Positions 8,793-16,909 of a stretch of 64,000 bases of DNA are shown one piece after another (position 1 is the stretch's first letter; each line of letters begins with the position of its first letter). The position numbers were made by a program, and so were the translations under genes. The notes beneath the pieces are model-generated. The model worked only from the letters and a program-made list of their open reading frames with translations, was not told where the DNA came from and made no database searches. Source of the DNA: an uncultured Rhizobium sp. Lineage in GTDB: Bacteria > Pseudomonadota > Alphaproteobacteria > Rhizobiales > Rhizobiaceae. The stretch is from the NCBI GenBank assembly GCA_945952415.1, contig CAMFIF010000002.1, positions 1-64,000 of the forward strand, written 5' to 3'.

Positions 8793-9560
8793 ATGACCCG
8801 GAAAATCAAGACCCTGCTCGCCGTCACCTCCCTGGTGCTCTGCGCGGCAGCCGCAACGCCCTTCGCCGCCTACGCGCTGGACGATGCGCAGAAGAAGGAA
8901 TTCGGCGCCTTCATCCGCGAATATCTGATCAGCCATCCGGAAGTGATCCAGGAAGCGCAGGCGGCCCTCGAGAAGAAGCAGGCGGACGAACAGGCCAAGG
9001 CCAGCACCGAGGCGGTGGAACGCAACAAGGACGCGATCTTTGCCGCCGCCGACGATGTCAATCTCGGCAATCCCAAGGGCGACGTGACCGTCGTCGAGTT
9101 CTTCGACTATAATTGCGGCTACTGCAAGCAGGCGCTGCCCGACATGAACGCGCTGCTGGAGAAGGACAAGAACATCCGCTTCGTGCTCAAGGAATTCCCG
9201 ATCCTCGGCCCGGATTCGCTTGCCGCCCACCGGGTGGCCGATGCCTTCCGCAAGCTGAAGCGCGAGAAATACAACGACTTCCACCAGGCGCTTCTGGGCG
9301 GCCATGGGCGCGCCACCGAGGCGCGGGCGATCGAGATTGCCGGGTCGCTGGGTGTCAGCGAGACGGAGATCCGCGACATGATGAAGAAAAGCCCGGCGGA
9401 TGATTCCATCCGCGAGGCCTATCGCGTGGCACAGGAACTCGGCGTCAGCGGAACGCCCTCCTATGTCATCGGCAACGAGCCGGTCTTCGGTGCGATCGGC
9501 ATCGAGGAGCTGAGCGCAAAGGTGGCCAATGTCCGCTCCTGCGGCAAGACAACCTGCTGA
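8793..9560 (+). CDS. DsbA-family periplasmic thiol:disulfide oxidoreductase
   Basis: This is a secreted thioredoxin-fold protein that probably makes or rearranges disulfide bonds in the periplasm. The start at 8793 gives MTRKIKTLLAVTSLVLCAAAA, a clear signal peptide ending about residue 27. A coiled, charged segment (about 28-75) resembles the N-terminal dimerisation region of Com1/ScsC-type proteins. The redox motif CGYC is in FFDYNCGYCKQALPDM. A cis-Pro loop SGTPSYVIG comes near the end. The Shine-Dalgarno GGAGG is at 8776-8780, 12 nt from the start. It could be an oxidase or an isomerase, and the sequence does not decide which. An unpaired hairpin terminator follows before aroQ. Confidence 0.88.
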   Translation: MTRKIKTLLAVTSLVLCAAAATPFAAYALDDAQKKEFGAFIREYLISHPEVIQEAQAALEKKQADEQAKASTEAVERNKDAIFAAADDVNLGNPKGDVTVVEFFDYNCGYCKQALPDMNALLEKDKNIRFVLKEFPILGPDSLAAHRVADAFRKLKREKYNDFHQALLGGHGRATEARAIEIAGSLGVSETEIRDMMKKSPADDSIREAYRVAQELGVSGTPSYVIGNEPVFGAIGIEELSAKVANVRSCGKTTC

Positions 9561-9585
9561 AACGCGCCGTGAGACGGCTTTTGGG

Positions 9586-9636
9586 GCCTTCCCCGCTTGT
9601 GGACAAAGCCGCAAGCGGGGCAAGGCTCTTTCCCTT
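9586..9636 (+). terminator. Probable terminator between the DsbA-like gene and aroQ
   Basis: The arms GCCTT+CCCCGCTTG (9586-9599) and CAAGCGGGG+AAGGC (9612-9626, one bulged C) form a long stem. It is followed by the pyrimidine-rich TCTTTCCCTT. Confidence 0.55.
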
Positions 9637-9656
9637 ACGGGACAGGCGGTCTATAG
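9628..9656 (+). promoter_or_regulatory. Possible aroQ-accB-accC promoter
   Basis: CTTTCC (9628-9633), a 17-nt spacer and CTATAG (9651-9656) place a start about 25 nt upstream of the aroQ ATG. It partly overlaps the tail of the preceding terminator. Confidence 0.4.
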
Positions 9657-9687
9657 GTGACCTTCGTGTTTCCAGTCGGATTATCGT

Positions 9688-10125
9688 ATGTCTCAATCAG
9701 TTTACGTGCTGAACGGTCCCAACCTGAACATGCTGGGCAAGCGTGAGCCGGGGATCTATGGCGGGCAGACCCTTGCCGAGATCGAGGCGTCCTGCCATTC
9801 CTGCGGCAAGGAACTGGGGTTCGAGGTGGTTTTCCGCCAGACGAACCATGAGGGCGTACTGGTCGATTGGCTCCACGAGGCGGCTGACAAGGCCATTGGC
9901 GTTGCGATCAATCCGGGGGCCTATGGGCATACGTCCATCGCGCTTCACGATGCGATCCGCACGATTGGACTGCCGGTGGTGGAGCTGCACCTTTCCAACA
10001 TTCACGCGCGGGAAGAATTCCGCCACAAGACCATGACCGCACCCGTCTCGAAGGGCGTCATCTGCGGTTTCGGACCATACAGTTACATTCTGGCGCTCCA
10101 TGCGCTCGCCAATGTGACGCGATAA
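9688..10125 (+). CDS. aroQ: Type II 3-dehydroquinate dehydratase
   Basis: This enzyme converts 3-dehydroquinate to 3-dehydroshikimate, the third step of the shikimate pathway, and forms a dodecamer. At 145 residues it has the expected size. The N-terminal [19 protein letters not shown] holds the catalytic Tyr loop and Arg. [10 protein letters not shown] carries the substrate-binding Asn and His-Thr-Ser region, and [15 protein letters not shown] the second catalytic His segment. It is 20 nt upstream of accB, and the aroQ-accB-accC order recurs in many proteobacteria, so cotranscription is likely. Confidence 0.97.
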   Translation: MSQSVYVLNGPNLNMLGKREPGIYGGQTLAEIEASCHSCGKELGFEVVFRQTNHEGVLVDWLHEAADKAIGVAINPGAYGHTSIALHDAIRTIGLPVVELHLSNIHAREEFRHKTMTAPVSKGVICGFGPYSYILALHALANVTR

Positions 10126-10145
10126 GAAGAACAAAGGGATTATCC

Positions 10146-10625
10146 ATGGCTGACAAGAAATCCGGCATTGACCAGGCGCTGATCCGCGATCTGGCAAACA
10201 TCCTGAACGATACGGACCTCACGGAAATCGAAGTCGAACAGGACGACCTCCGGATCCGCGTGTCCCGCACCATTGCGGCTCCGCAATATGTCCAGGCGCC
10301 GATGGCGGCTGCGCCCGCCGTGATGGCTGCGGCTCCGGCCCAGCCGGCGGCTGCGGCGCCGGCTGCTCCCGCAGCGCCCGCCCGCAACCCGGCCAATGTG
10401 GTCTCCGCCCCGATGGTCGGCACCTGCTACATGTCTCCGGCTCCCGGCGCCCGCCCCTTCGTGGAAGTCGGCGCGACCGTGAAGGAAGGCCAGACGCTCC
10501 TCATCATCGAAGCGATGAAGACCATGAACCAGATCCCCGCTCCCCGCGCCGGCAAGGTCACCGAAATCCTGGTCGAAGACGGCCGTCCCGTGGAATACGG
10601 CGAAGCGCTCGTCGTCATCGAATAA
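10146..10625 (+). CDS. accB: Acetyl-CoA carboxylase biotin carboxyl carrier protein
   Basis: AccB carries the biotin that shuttles carboxyl groups from biotin carboxylase to the carboxyltransferase in fatty acid synthesis. In its 159 residues, an N-terminal dimerisation region is followed by an Ala/Pro-rich linker (about 46-80) and a biotinyl domain. The biotinylated lysine is K125 in the motif EAMKTMN. The ligase that would attach biotin, birA, lies in this same window at 56.6-57.4 kb. accC follows after 12 nt. Confidence 0.97.
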   Translation: MADKKSGIDQALIRDLANILNDTDLTEIEVEQDDLRIRVSRTIAAPQYVQAPMAAAPAVMAAAPAQPAAAAPAAPAAPARNPANVVSAPMVGTCYMSPAPGARPFVEVGATVKEGQTLLIIEAMKTMNQIPAPRAGKVTEILVEDGRPVEYGEALVVIE

Positions 10626-10637
10626 GGCAGCCCGCCC

Positions 10638-11981
10638 ATGGTTTCGAAAATCCTCATTGCCAACCGCGGCGAAATCGCTCTTCGCGTGCTGCGCGCCTGC
10701 AAGGAGCTCGGCATTCCGACGGTGGCGGTCCATTCGACCGCCGATGCGGACGCCATGCATGTGCGGCTCGCGGACGAGAGCGTGTGCATCGGCCCGCCGC
10801 CGTCCCGCGAAAGCTATCTGAACATCCACCAGATCGTTGCGGCCTGCGAGATCACGGGTGCCGATGCGGTGCATCCCGGCTATGGCTTCCTCTCGGAAAA
10901 TGCCAAGTTTGCCGAGATCCTGGACGCCCACGGCATCACCTTCATCGGCCCGACTGCGGAGCATATCCGCATCATGGGCGACAAGATCACCGCCAAGAAG
11001 ACCGCGCAGGAACTGGGTATTCCCGTCGTTCCCGGCTCGGACGGCGAAGTGAAGCCGGAAAACGCGCTTGAAGTGGCCCGCAAGATCGGCTTCCCCGTGC
11101 TGATCAAGGCGACGGCCGGCGGCGGTGGCCGTGGCATGAAGGTGGCGAAGACCGAGGAAGAACTCGAAGAGGCGATCTCGACCGCGCGCGCGGAAGCGGC
11201 CGCTGCCTTCGGCAATGATGCGGTTTATATGGAGAAATATCTCGGCAAGCCGCGCCATATCGAAATCCAGGTGGTCGGCGATGGCGAGGGCAATGCGGTT
11301 CACCTCGGCGAGCGCGACTGCTCGCTGCAGCGCCGCCACCAGAAGGTCTGGGAAGAGGCCAATTCCCCGGCTCTCAACGTCGACCAGCGGATGAAGATCG
11401 GCCAGATCTGCGCCGATGCGATGAAGAAGCTGAGATATCGCGGTGCCGGCACCGTCGAGTTCCTCTACGAGAACGGCGAGTTCTATTTCATCGAAATGAA
11501 CACCCGCCTGCAGGTGGAGCACCCGATCACCGAGGCGATCACCGGCATCGACCTGGTGCACGAACAGATCCGCGTGGCCTCCGGCCGCGGTCTTTCCGTG
11601 ACGCAGGACGAGATCACCTTCTCCGGCCATGCCATCGAATGCCGCATCAATGCCGAGGATCCGCGCACCTTCGTGCCCTCCCCCGGCACGATCACGCATT
11701 TCCATGCGCCGGGCGGTCTCGGCGTGCGCGTCGATTCCGGCGCCTATGCGGGCTACAAGATCCCGCCCTACTATGACAGCCTGATCGGCAAGCTCATCGT
11801 GCATGGCCGCACCCGCGTGGAATGCATGATGCGCCTGCGCCGCGTGCTGGACGAATTCGTCGTGGATGGAATCAAGACCACGCTTCCGCTCTTCCAGGAG
11901 CTGGTTTCCAACCAGGACATTGCCAATGGGGATTACGACATCCATTGGCTCGAACACTATCTGGCAAACAACCCTGCCTGA
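10638..11981 (+). CDS. accC: Biotin carboxylase subunit of acetyl-CoA carboxylase
   Basis: AccC uses ATP and bicarbonate to carboxylate the biotin on AccB. At 447 residues it is the standard bacterial length. It begins with the preATP-grasp segment [18 protein letters not shown]. The ATP-grasp glycine-rich loop is [13 protein letters not shown]. The metal-binding [16 protein letters not shown] holds the catalytic Glu/Arg residues, and a C-terminal biotin carboxylase domain completes it. It overlaps nothing and is 7 nt upstream of aat. Confidence 0.97.
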   Translation: MVSKILIANRGEIALRVLRACKELGIPTVAVHSTADADAMHVRLADESVCIGPPPSRESYLNIHQIVAACEITGADAVHPGYGFLSENAKFAEILDAHGITFIGPTAEHIRIMGDKITAKKTAQELGIPVVPGSDGEVKPENALEVARKIGFPVLIKATAGGGGRGMKVAKTEEELEEAISTARAEAAAAFGNDAVYMEKYLGKPRHIEIQVVGDGEGNAVHLGERDCSLQRRHQKVWEEANSPALNVDQRMKIGQICADAMKKLRYRGAGTVEFLYENGEFYFIEMNTRLQVEHPITEAITGIDLVHEQIRVASGRGLSVTQDEITFSGHAIECRINAEDPRTFVPSPGTITHFHAPGGLGVRVDSGAYAGYKIPPYYDSLIGKLIVHGRTRVECMMRLRRVLDEFVVDGIKTTLPLFQELVSNQDIANGDYDIHWLEHYLANNPA

Positions 11982-11988
11982 GAACGCC

Positions 11989-12606
11989 ATGGGGAAAAAG
12001 CGCAGCGGATATCAGCCTATTACACCTGATGTCCTGCTGCGCGCCTATTCCATAGGCCTGTTTCCGATGGCCGAGTCGGCAGACGACCCGGAGCTTTTCT
12101 GGGTCGAGCCGGAAATTCGCGGGATCATACCGCTCGACGGTTTCCATATCTCCCGCAGCCTTGAAAAAGTCATCCGCCGGAAGCCTTTCGACATTCGTTT
12201 CAACACGGCCTTCGAGGCGGTGATGGCGGGTTGCGCCGAAGCGGCACCCGACCGGCCGACGACCTGGATCAACGAGACGATCCGCAGCCTCTACACCACA
12301 CTTCACCGTTACGGTCATGCCCACAGCGTCGAAGCCTGGGAGGGCGACAATCTGGTGGGCGGCCTTTACGGCGTATCGCTGGGATCGGCCTTTTTCGGGG
12401 AAAGCATGTTTTCGCGGCGCACCAATGCGTCGAAGATCTGCCTGGTTCATCTGGTCGGGCGGCTGAAGGAGCGGGGATTTACGCTGCTGGATACGCAGTT
12501 CACCACCGAGCACCTGAAGTCCTTCGGCGCGATCGACGTGCCGAAGCAGGATTATGCAAAGCTGCTCGAGGCGGCCATGTCCCAACAGGATATCCGGTTC
12601 GACTGA
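11989..12606 (+). CDS. aat: Leucyl/phenylalanyl-tRNA--protein transferase
   Basis: Aat moves Leu or Phe from tRNA onto N-terminal Arg or Lys, creating an N-degron for ClpAP. The ATG at 11989 gives [20 protein letters not shown] and 205 residues. A longer in-frame extension would overlap accC and is not family-like. Recognisable segments are [24 protein letters not shown], the [18 protein letters not shown] core with its conserved FFGESMFS, and [15 protein letters not shown]. It starts 7 nt after accC, so it is probably the last gene of the aroQ-acc unit. It converges on the DUF2155 gene. Confidence 0.95.
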   Translation: MGKKRSGYQPITPDVLLRAYSIGLFPMAESADDPELFWVEPEIRGIIPLDGFHISRSLEKVIRRKPFDIRFNTAFEAVMAGCAEAAPDRPTTWINETIRSLYTTLHRYGHAHSVEAWEGDNLVGGLYGVSLGSAFFGESMFSRRTNASKICLVHLVGRLKERGFTLLDTQFTTEHLKSFGAIDVPKQDYAKLLEAAMSQQDIRFD

Positions 12607-12648
12607 CCGCCCTGCCACCTGCGGCAAGGACGCCGCATACCTCAAGCC

Positions 12649-13458
12649 TTACTGGAAGCCACCACCCTGACCGCCACCCGGCTGCCCGCTCTGGCCACCC
12701 GGAGGGGGTGGGAAATTGCCGTTGTCCGGCGCCGGGCTGCCGAAACCATCCGTATTCGGCACGGGTGCCGGCGGCAGGCCAAAGCCCGGGTCGGGGTCCG
12801 GCAAGGGAGGGAGATCGGGTTCGACGGCGCCAGCGTCCGGGGGAGCTGGCAAGGGGGCCACATTGGTGCCGTCCTGAAGCGGCGGCAGCGGATTGGGATC
12901 GACGAATTCCGGCGGCGGTTCGCCACCCTGTGCCGGTGCCGGTTGGCCATCTTGTGCGGGTGGTTCGGCGGGCTTCGGGGTGGCCGGTGGCTGGTTCTCA
13001 GGAGATTTCGGCGGCGTCGGCGGTCCGTTCGGCGGGATCTTGAGATCCTTCGGCGGCGGCACGTCGGTCTTCTGCTTGCACTCTTTCAGCCAGACATCGA
13101 AAATCGGATGCTCGATGGCATTGAGCGCCGGGCTGTCGGCAAACATCCAGCCGGTAAAGATGCGCTTGATCTTGCGGTCGAGGGTGATTTCATCCACCTC
13201 GACAAAGGCATCGACCCGCTGGGCTTCCGTATCGTCGCGGTTATAGCAGGCACGGGGCGTGACCTGCAGCGCGCCAAACTGCACGGTTTCGCCGATATAG
13301 ACATCGAATGTGGTGATGCGGCCGGTGATCTTGTCCAGCCCGGAAAAGGAAGCGACGGGATTGCTGATACGCGCGGCGTGAGCCGTCGGCGCAGAAGCAA
13401 CCAGGGTTGCCAGCACCGGTAACCCGCATTTCCACAGACTTGTCTTGAGTTTCGTCAT
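12649..13458 (-). CDS. DUF2155 domain-containing secreted protein with Pro-rich tail
   Basis: A family found in alphaproteobacteria, with no function I can name. The first 28 residues form a signal peptide ending in TAHA. The conserved DUF2155 domain follows to about residue 130: it starts FSGLDKITGRITTFDVYIGETVQFG and includes the two cysteines in ACYNRD and LKECKQ. The remaining 140 residues are an extreme Pro/Gly/Gln/Asp tail (PPPKDLKIPPNGPPTPP, ending GGGQGGGFQ), probably disordered and possibly wall-spanning. It is cotranscribed with, and downstream of, the NDUFA12-like gene after 49 nt. A link to complex I is only positional. Confidence 0.85.
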   Translation of the reverse strand: MTKLKTSLWKCGLPVLATLVASAPTAHAARISNPVASFSGLDKITGRITTFDVYIGETVQFGALQVTPRACYNRDDTEAQRVDAFVEVDEITLDRKIKRIFTGWMFADSPALNAIEHPIFDVWLKECKQKTDVPPPKDLKIPPNGPPTPPKSPENQPPATPKPAEPPAQDGQPAPAQGGEPPPEFVDPNPLPPLQDGTNVAPLPAPPDAGAVEPDLPPLPDPDPGFGLPPAPVPNTDGFGSPAPDNGNFPPPPGGQSGQPGGGQGGGFQ

Positions 13459-13507
13459 CCGGCCGTCCTTGGCATTCCGCAGGAAGCGCCCGCGCGCTTC
13501 CGCAGGA

Positions 13508-13903
13508 TCAGGCGCCAGGCGTCCAGGCGTCGTAATCGCCCGTCACGCGCGGACGTTCACCGGTGGCCAGCAGCGAACCCTGCGGCCGGTAGGCAGCGGG
13601 CGTGCCCGTCGGGTTCGGCCGATGCGGCTTCTGCCATTCCCGGGCCACGTAGTTTTCCTCGCTGGGGGGAACGTCCGTGCGATGGTGCATCCATCCATGC
13701 CAACCGGGCGGAATTGCGGAGGCTTCGGCATAATCCGCATAGATCACCCAGCGGCGCGTCCGGCCTTCGCTGTCCTTGCCGCCCTGATAGTAGACATTAC
13801 CGAATTCATCCTGCCCCACCCGCTTGCCATGACGCCAGGTGTGGAAGCGCGTGCCGATGGTCTGGCCGTTCCACCAGGTGAAGATTTGCAGAAGAAGCTT
13901 CAT
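13508..13903 (-). CDS. NDUFA12-family NADH:ubiquinone oxidoreductase subunit
   Basis: Homologues of mitochondrial NDUFA12 (B17.2) are accessory parts of complex I in alphaproteobacteria. The start at 13903 gives 131 residues, MKLLLQIFTWWNGQTIGTRF, preceded by AAGGAAA as ribosome-binding site. Family signatures are GTRFHTWRHGKRVGQDEFGNVYYQ, RRWVIYADYAEASAIPPGWHGWMHH and a Pro-rich C-terminus with AYRPQGSL. Core subunits nuoI-nuoN are encoded at the far right of the window rather than nearby. Confidence 0.9.
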   Translation of the reverse strand: MKLLLQIFTWWNGQTIGTRFHTWRHGKRVGQDEFGNVYYQGGKDSEGRTRRWVIYADYAEASAIPPGWHGWMHHRTDVPPSEENYVAREWQKPHRPNPTGTPAAYRPQGSLLATGERPRVTGDYDAWTPGA

Positions 13904-14092
13904 CTTGCTTTCCTTCGCAGGCTGCCACCCAAGCGGGCGCAGCGGGTCCGTCTCTTTCTCGCTTATGCCGCCCCGTCCATCGGTTGTCCAGTGATTCCCG
14001 ATATTTCCCCGCCGCTTTTCGCATGTCACGCAACTGGCGCAGAGCCTGGTTTATAAGGCCTTCGCCCTTTCCTGACCGCGAGACTCTCCGCC

Positions 14093-14515
14093 ATGCGCAA
14101 AATCGTCACAAGCCTTGCCTTCCTCGCCCTCCTCATTCCCGGTATAGGCCGGGCGGAAGGGCTCGGGATCGCCTTTGTCGATGCGCCCGAGATGGGGTCC
14201 GGCACCTGTACGGGGCGCGATGCCACCGAAGCCTTTGCCTGTGCCCGCAAGCAGTGCCAGGATCAGGGCGGGACCGCGGCGGAGTGCCGGGACGTGGCCT
14301 ATTGCGAACCGGCCGGCTGGTCCGTGGATCTCTTCAAGCAGAACCGCGAGGGGTTTCACTGGCATGCGGTCCATTGCGGGCTGGCAAGCCGGGAGGATGC
14401 CCTGGCCCTCTCACGGACGCTTTGCGATACGAAGGCCCATCCGGATTTTGCCGAATGCGCGGCCGTGCGCCTGCTCGACGAGAATGGCCTGCCGCGGGAT
14501 ATTCCCGCCGAATAG
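14093..14515 (+). CDS. Small secreted cysteine-rich protein, function unknown
   Basis: The product has 140 residues with a signal peptide MRKIVTSLAFLALLIPGIGRAEG. The mature part has seven or eight cysteines in a repeating pattern (TCTGRD, ACARKQC, AECRDV, YCEP, HCGL, LCDT, ECAAV), which suggests disulfide bonds formed in the periplasm. It resembles the DUF4189-like group of small exported proteins, but I am not certain of that. It converges with a GNAT gene 7 nt away and is divergent from the NDUFA12 gene. Confidence 0.75.
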   Translation: MRKIVTSLAFLALLIPGIGRAEGLGIAFVDAPEMGSGTCTGRDATEAFACARKQCQDQGGTAAECRDVAYCEPAGWSVDLFKQNREGFHWHAVHCGLASREDALALSRTLCDTKAHPDFAECAAVRLLDENGLPRDIPAE

Positions 14516-14522
14516 AGGGGTG

Positions 14523-15029
14523 TCAGATTTGCGGGGTGAGCGGCTTTTCCATGATATGGGCCGGCATGCCGCTTTCGTCCTCACCGCAGTTTTCGGTGCG
14601 GCCGACGATCTGCATGCCATGGGCCTCATAGAAGGCGATGGCATTGGCATTGCCGAGATCCACCTGAAGCCGGAGGGTGTCGGCTTCCGGAAAGCAGGTT
14701 TCCACTTCCGCAAAAAGTGCCTGCCCTATGCCCATGCGCTTGCGGGCCGGATGAACATAGAGTTTGACGAGGGCAACGGTGCGGGGCTTGCTGCGCGCCG
14801 GGCAGGCATAGGCGATACCGCCGATTTCCGACCCATTGTCGGCTACCAGGAATTCCCCTGCCGGATCCTTGATCAGCGAACGCAGGACGTCGGCGCTGTT
14901 CCAGGATGCGTTGAGCTCCGCGACCTTTTCTGCGCCATGCAGGGGAATATAGGTATCTTCATAGGCCGCGATCAGAAGCGACCGGATGGCGGGAAGGTCC
15001 CGCTCGCTGGCGGTGCGGATGAAGTACAT
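14523..15029 (-). CDS. GNAT-family N-acetyltransferase
   Basis: This is a 168-residue enzyme of the GNAT fold, transferring an acetyl group from acetyl-CoA to an unknown amine. Motif A is visible as VALVKLYVHPARKRMGIGQAL, with the RxxGxG pyrophosphate-binding loop. Motif B follows in RLQVDLGNANAIAFYEAHGM. The N-terminus MYFIRTASERDLPAIRSLL is typical. The substrate cannot be inferred. It is 51 nt downstream of the first metalloprotease start-to-stop pair and on the same strand, but no functional link is apparent. Confidence 0.85.
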   Translation of the reverse strand: MYFIRTASERDLPAIRSLLIAAYEDTYIPLHGAEKVAELNASWNSADVLRSLIKDPAGEFLVADNGSEIGGIAYACPARSKPRTVALVKLYVHPARKRMGIGQALFAEVETCFPEADTLRLQVDLGNANAIAFYEAHGMQIVGRTENCGEDESGMPAHIMEKPLTPQI

Positions 15030-15079
15030 GGGAACCCCTGTCAGGAAAGGCGCCGGACACGGAGCCGGCGCACCGTCCT

Positions 15080-16741
15080 TTACAAGAGATAGTTCGACGA
15101 CGAAAGGACGTTTGCGCCGGCTACGGTGATGGCGAAATCCGCCACTTTGTCCCCGTTCACATCCCCGCTCACGATCGTGTTGCCCCCGGCGACCTGCACA
15201 TGCAGCTGGCCGGCAACACCGGTGAAGGCCGCGGTCCCGATGAAGGTGAAGGCCTGGTCGCCGGCAGCGAAGACATTGGCATCGATCAGGCGAAGATCGA
15301 TCCGGTCGCCCTGCGCATAGTTGAAATCATAGATGATATCGCGGCCCGCCGTGGCGACCGTGGAATCGGAGAGCGCGGTGAAGACGAAGCTATCGGCACC
15401 GAGGCCGCCATAGAGCTGGTCGAGGCCGGCGCCTCCGACGAGCGTGTCATTGCCGGCACCGCCATTGAGGACGTCATTGCCGTCGCCCCCGTTGAGCGCA
15501 TCGTTGCCGCCATTGCCATAGATGTAGTCATTGCCGGCGGCGCCCCAGATGGTGTTGTTGTTGTTGTCGCCGCTCAGACTGTCGGCAAAGCTGCTGCCGA
15601 ACAGGTTTTCGATGCTGATATAGGTATCGCCGGCTGCGATGCCCGTATTGCTCGAAGGCGTGAGCAGGCTGACGACGAGGCCGGTGGTGGAGTCGTTGTA
15701 ATAGACCGTATCTGTATTGGCACCGCCATCGAGCACATCGGCCCCGGCGCCGCCTAAGAGGCTGTCGTTGCCGTTCCCTCCATAGAGCGCGTCATTGCCC
15801 GAACCACCATAGAGGAGGTCGTCGCCGTCATAGCCGTAGAGCGTATCGGCACCGCCATTGCCGCGCAGCGTGTTTGCCACGGCATTGCCGATGATCGTAT
15901 CTGCACCTTCGCCTCCGAAAGCGTTTTCGATTACCGTGCCGATGGCGATGGACACATTGCCCTTGTAGCCATTGATGTTGGAGAAGTAACCTTCGCGCAG
16001 ATCGATGAGGTTAGCGGTCGAGGTGTTCGAATAGTCCATCGTGTCGATACCGCCGGTATCGTTGATGCAATAGGTGGACTGGCCGTAGCGGCCGAAATCC
16101 GTCCATCCGCCATAGACGGTTTCGCCACGGCCATAGACGGTGTCGCCGGTATTGACAGGCAGGCGGCCATAGAGATCGTTGAGCGCCTTGATATCGCCGA
16201 TCATGGGGCCGATCAGGAACAGGAAGCTCGCCCCATCGTAATTGTCCTGGGTGAAATAGGACATGACAGAATACTGCCAGGTATCGATGTGGAAGATGGC
16301 ATCGGTCGCGTATTCACCATTGCCGTTATAGGGGCCGCCATGGTTGAGGCCGAGCGCATGGCCGAATTCGTGGATGAAGGTCTGAACCCCGTACTGGCCG
16401 ATGTTCCAGTTGCTTACCCAGTTCTTCGCCACGTTTACCGTGGACTGGGTGATGGTGTTGCCCTGATAATGCGAATAGGCATAGGCGCCACTCGCATCCT
16501 CATTGTCCACCCGGATATCCGCATTGGCTGCCGTGGTGAGCAGGAAGTTGATGCCGGTGAATTTCGAGAGCAGCCCCAGCGCATTGCGGGCGGCATTGAA
16601 CTGCGCGAGGTTATCCCGCAATCCCTCCAGATTGACCGAAATCGTGGTGTGATTGAACGCCTTGTTGTAGCCAGATCCCTGGCCCTCATTCTTCAGGAAG
16701 TTCACATAATTATTGAACTCGGAATTCCAAACACTCGTCAT
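15080..16741 (-). CDS. Serralysin-like (M10) metalloprotease with RTX repeats, copy 1
   Basis: A secreted zinc protease of 553 residues. The zinc motif HEFGHALGLNH (H124, E125, H128, H134) is followed by the Met-turn SVMSYF (M160). After a linker come two blocks of glycine/aspartate RTX nonapeptides (for example GGSGNDALYGGNGNDSLLGG at about 310-345, and again at about 400-445) that would bind calcium outside the cell. The C-terminus, ending in SSSNYLL, looks like an uncleaved type I secretion signal. There is no N-terminal signal peptide and no obvious propeptide. A type I exporter is not encoded nearby. It is paralogous to the next gene upstream. Confidence 0.92.
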   Translation of the reverse strand: MTSVWNSEFNNYVNFLKNEGQGSGYNKAFNHTTISVNLEGLRDNLAQFNAARNALGLLSKFTGINFLLTTAANADIRVDNEDASGAYAYSHYQGNTITQSTVNVAKNWVSNWNIGQYGVQTFIHEFGHALGLNHGGPYNGNGEYATDAIFHIDTWQYSVMSYFTQDNYDGASFLFLIGPMIGDIKALNDLYGRLPVNTGDTVYGRGETVYGGWTDFGRYGQSTYCINDTGGIDTMDYSNTSTANLIDLREGYFSNINGYKGNVSIAIGTVIENAFGGEGADTIIGNAVANTLRGNGGADTLYGYDGDDLLYGGSGNDALYGGNGNDSLLGGAGADVLDGGANTDTVYYNDSTTGLVVSLLTPSSNTGIAAGDTYISIENLFGSSFADSLSGDNNNNTIWGAAGNDYIYGNGGNDALNGGDGNDVLNGGAGNDTLVGGAGLDQLYGGLGADSFVFTALSDSTVATAGRDIIYDFNYAQGDRIDLRLIDANVFAAGDQAFTFIGTAAFTGVAGQLHVQVAGGNTIVSGDVNGDKVADFAITVAGANVLSSSNYLL

Positions 16742-16797
16742 CGCGGCCCCACTTGCCCAATAGCCATGCTTGATATGGCTGACGCCATTTTCGATAT

Positions 16798-16826
16798 ATT
16801 ACATATATATCTGAACGACTGAACAA
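16798..16826 (-). promoter_or_regulatory. Promoter of metalloprotease copy 1
   Basis: On the minus strand, TTGTTC (16821-16826), a 17-nt spacer and TGTAAT (16798-16803) sit in an AT-rich patch of the otherwise GC-rich region. They predict a start near 16791, about 50 nt upstream of the ATG. The two protease genes may therefore be transcribed separately. Confidence 0.5.
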
Positions 16827-16909
16827 GGACTGAAGGAACGCGCGGCGAATCTCCGCCGCTGGTTAAGCAAGGGTGTAGAAGGAAGCGCGCTTTTGTTGCG
16901 CTAAGCCCT

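Noticed and set aside
8782..8796. A four-codon minicistron (ATG AGA AAA GAA TGA) overlapping the DsbA-like gene's start
   Set aside because: GGAGG is only one base from this ATG, too close for initiation. The overlap is probably a coincidence of A-rich sequence.
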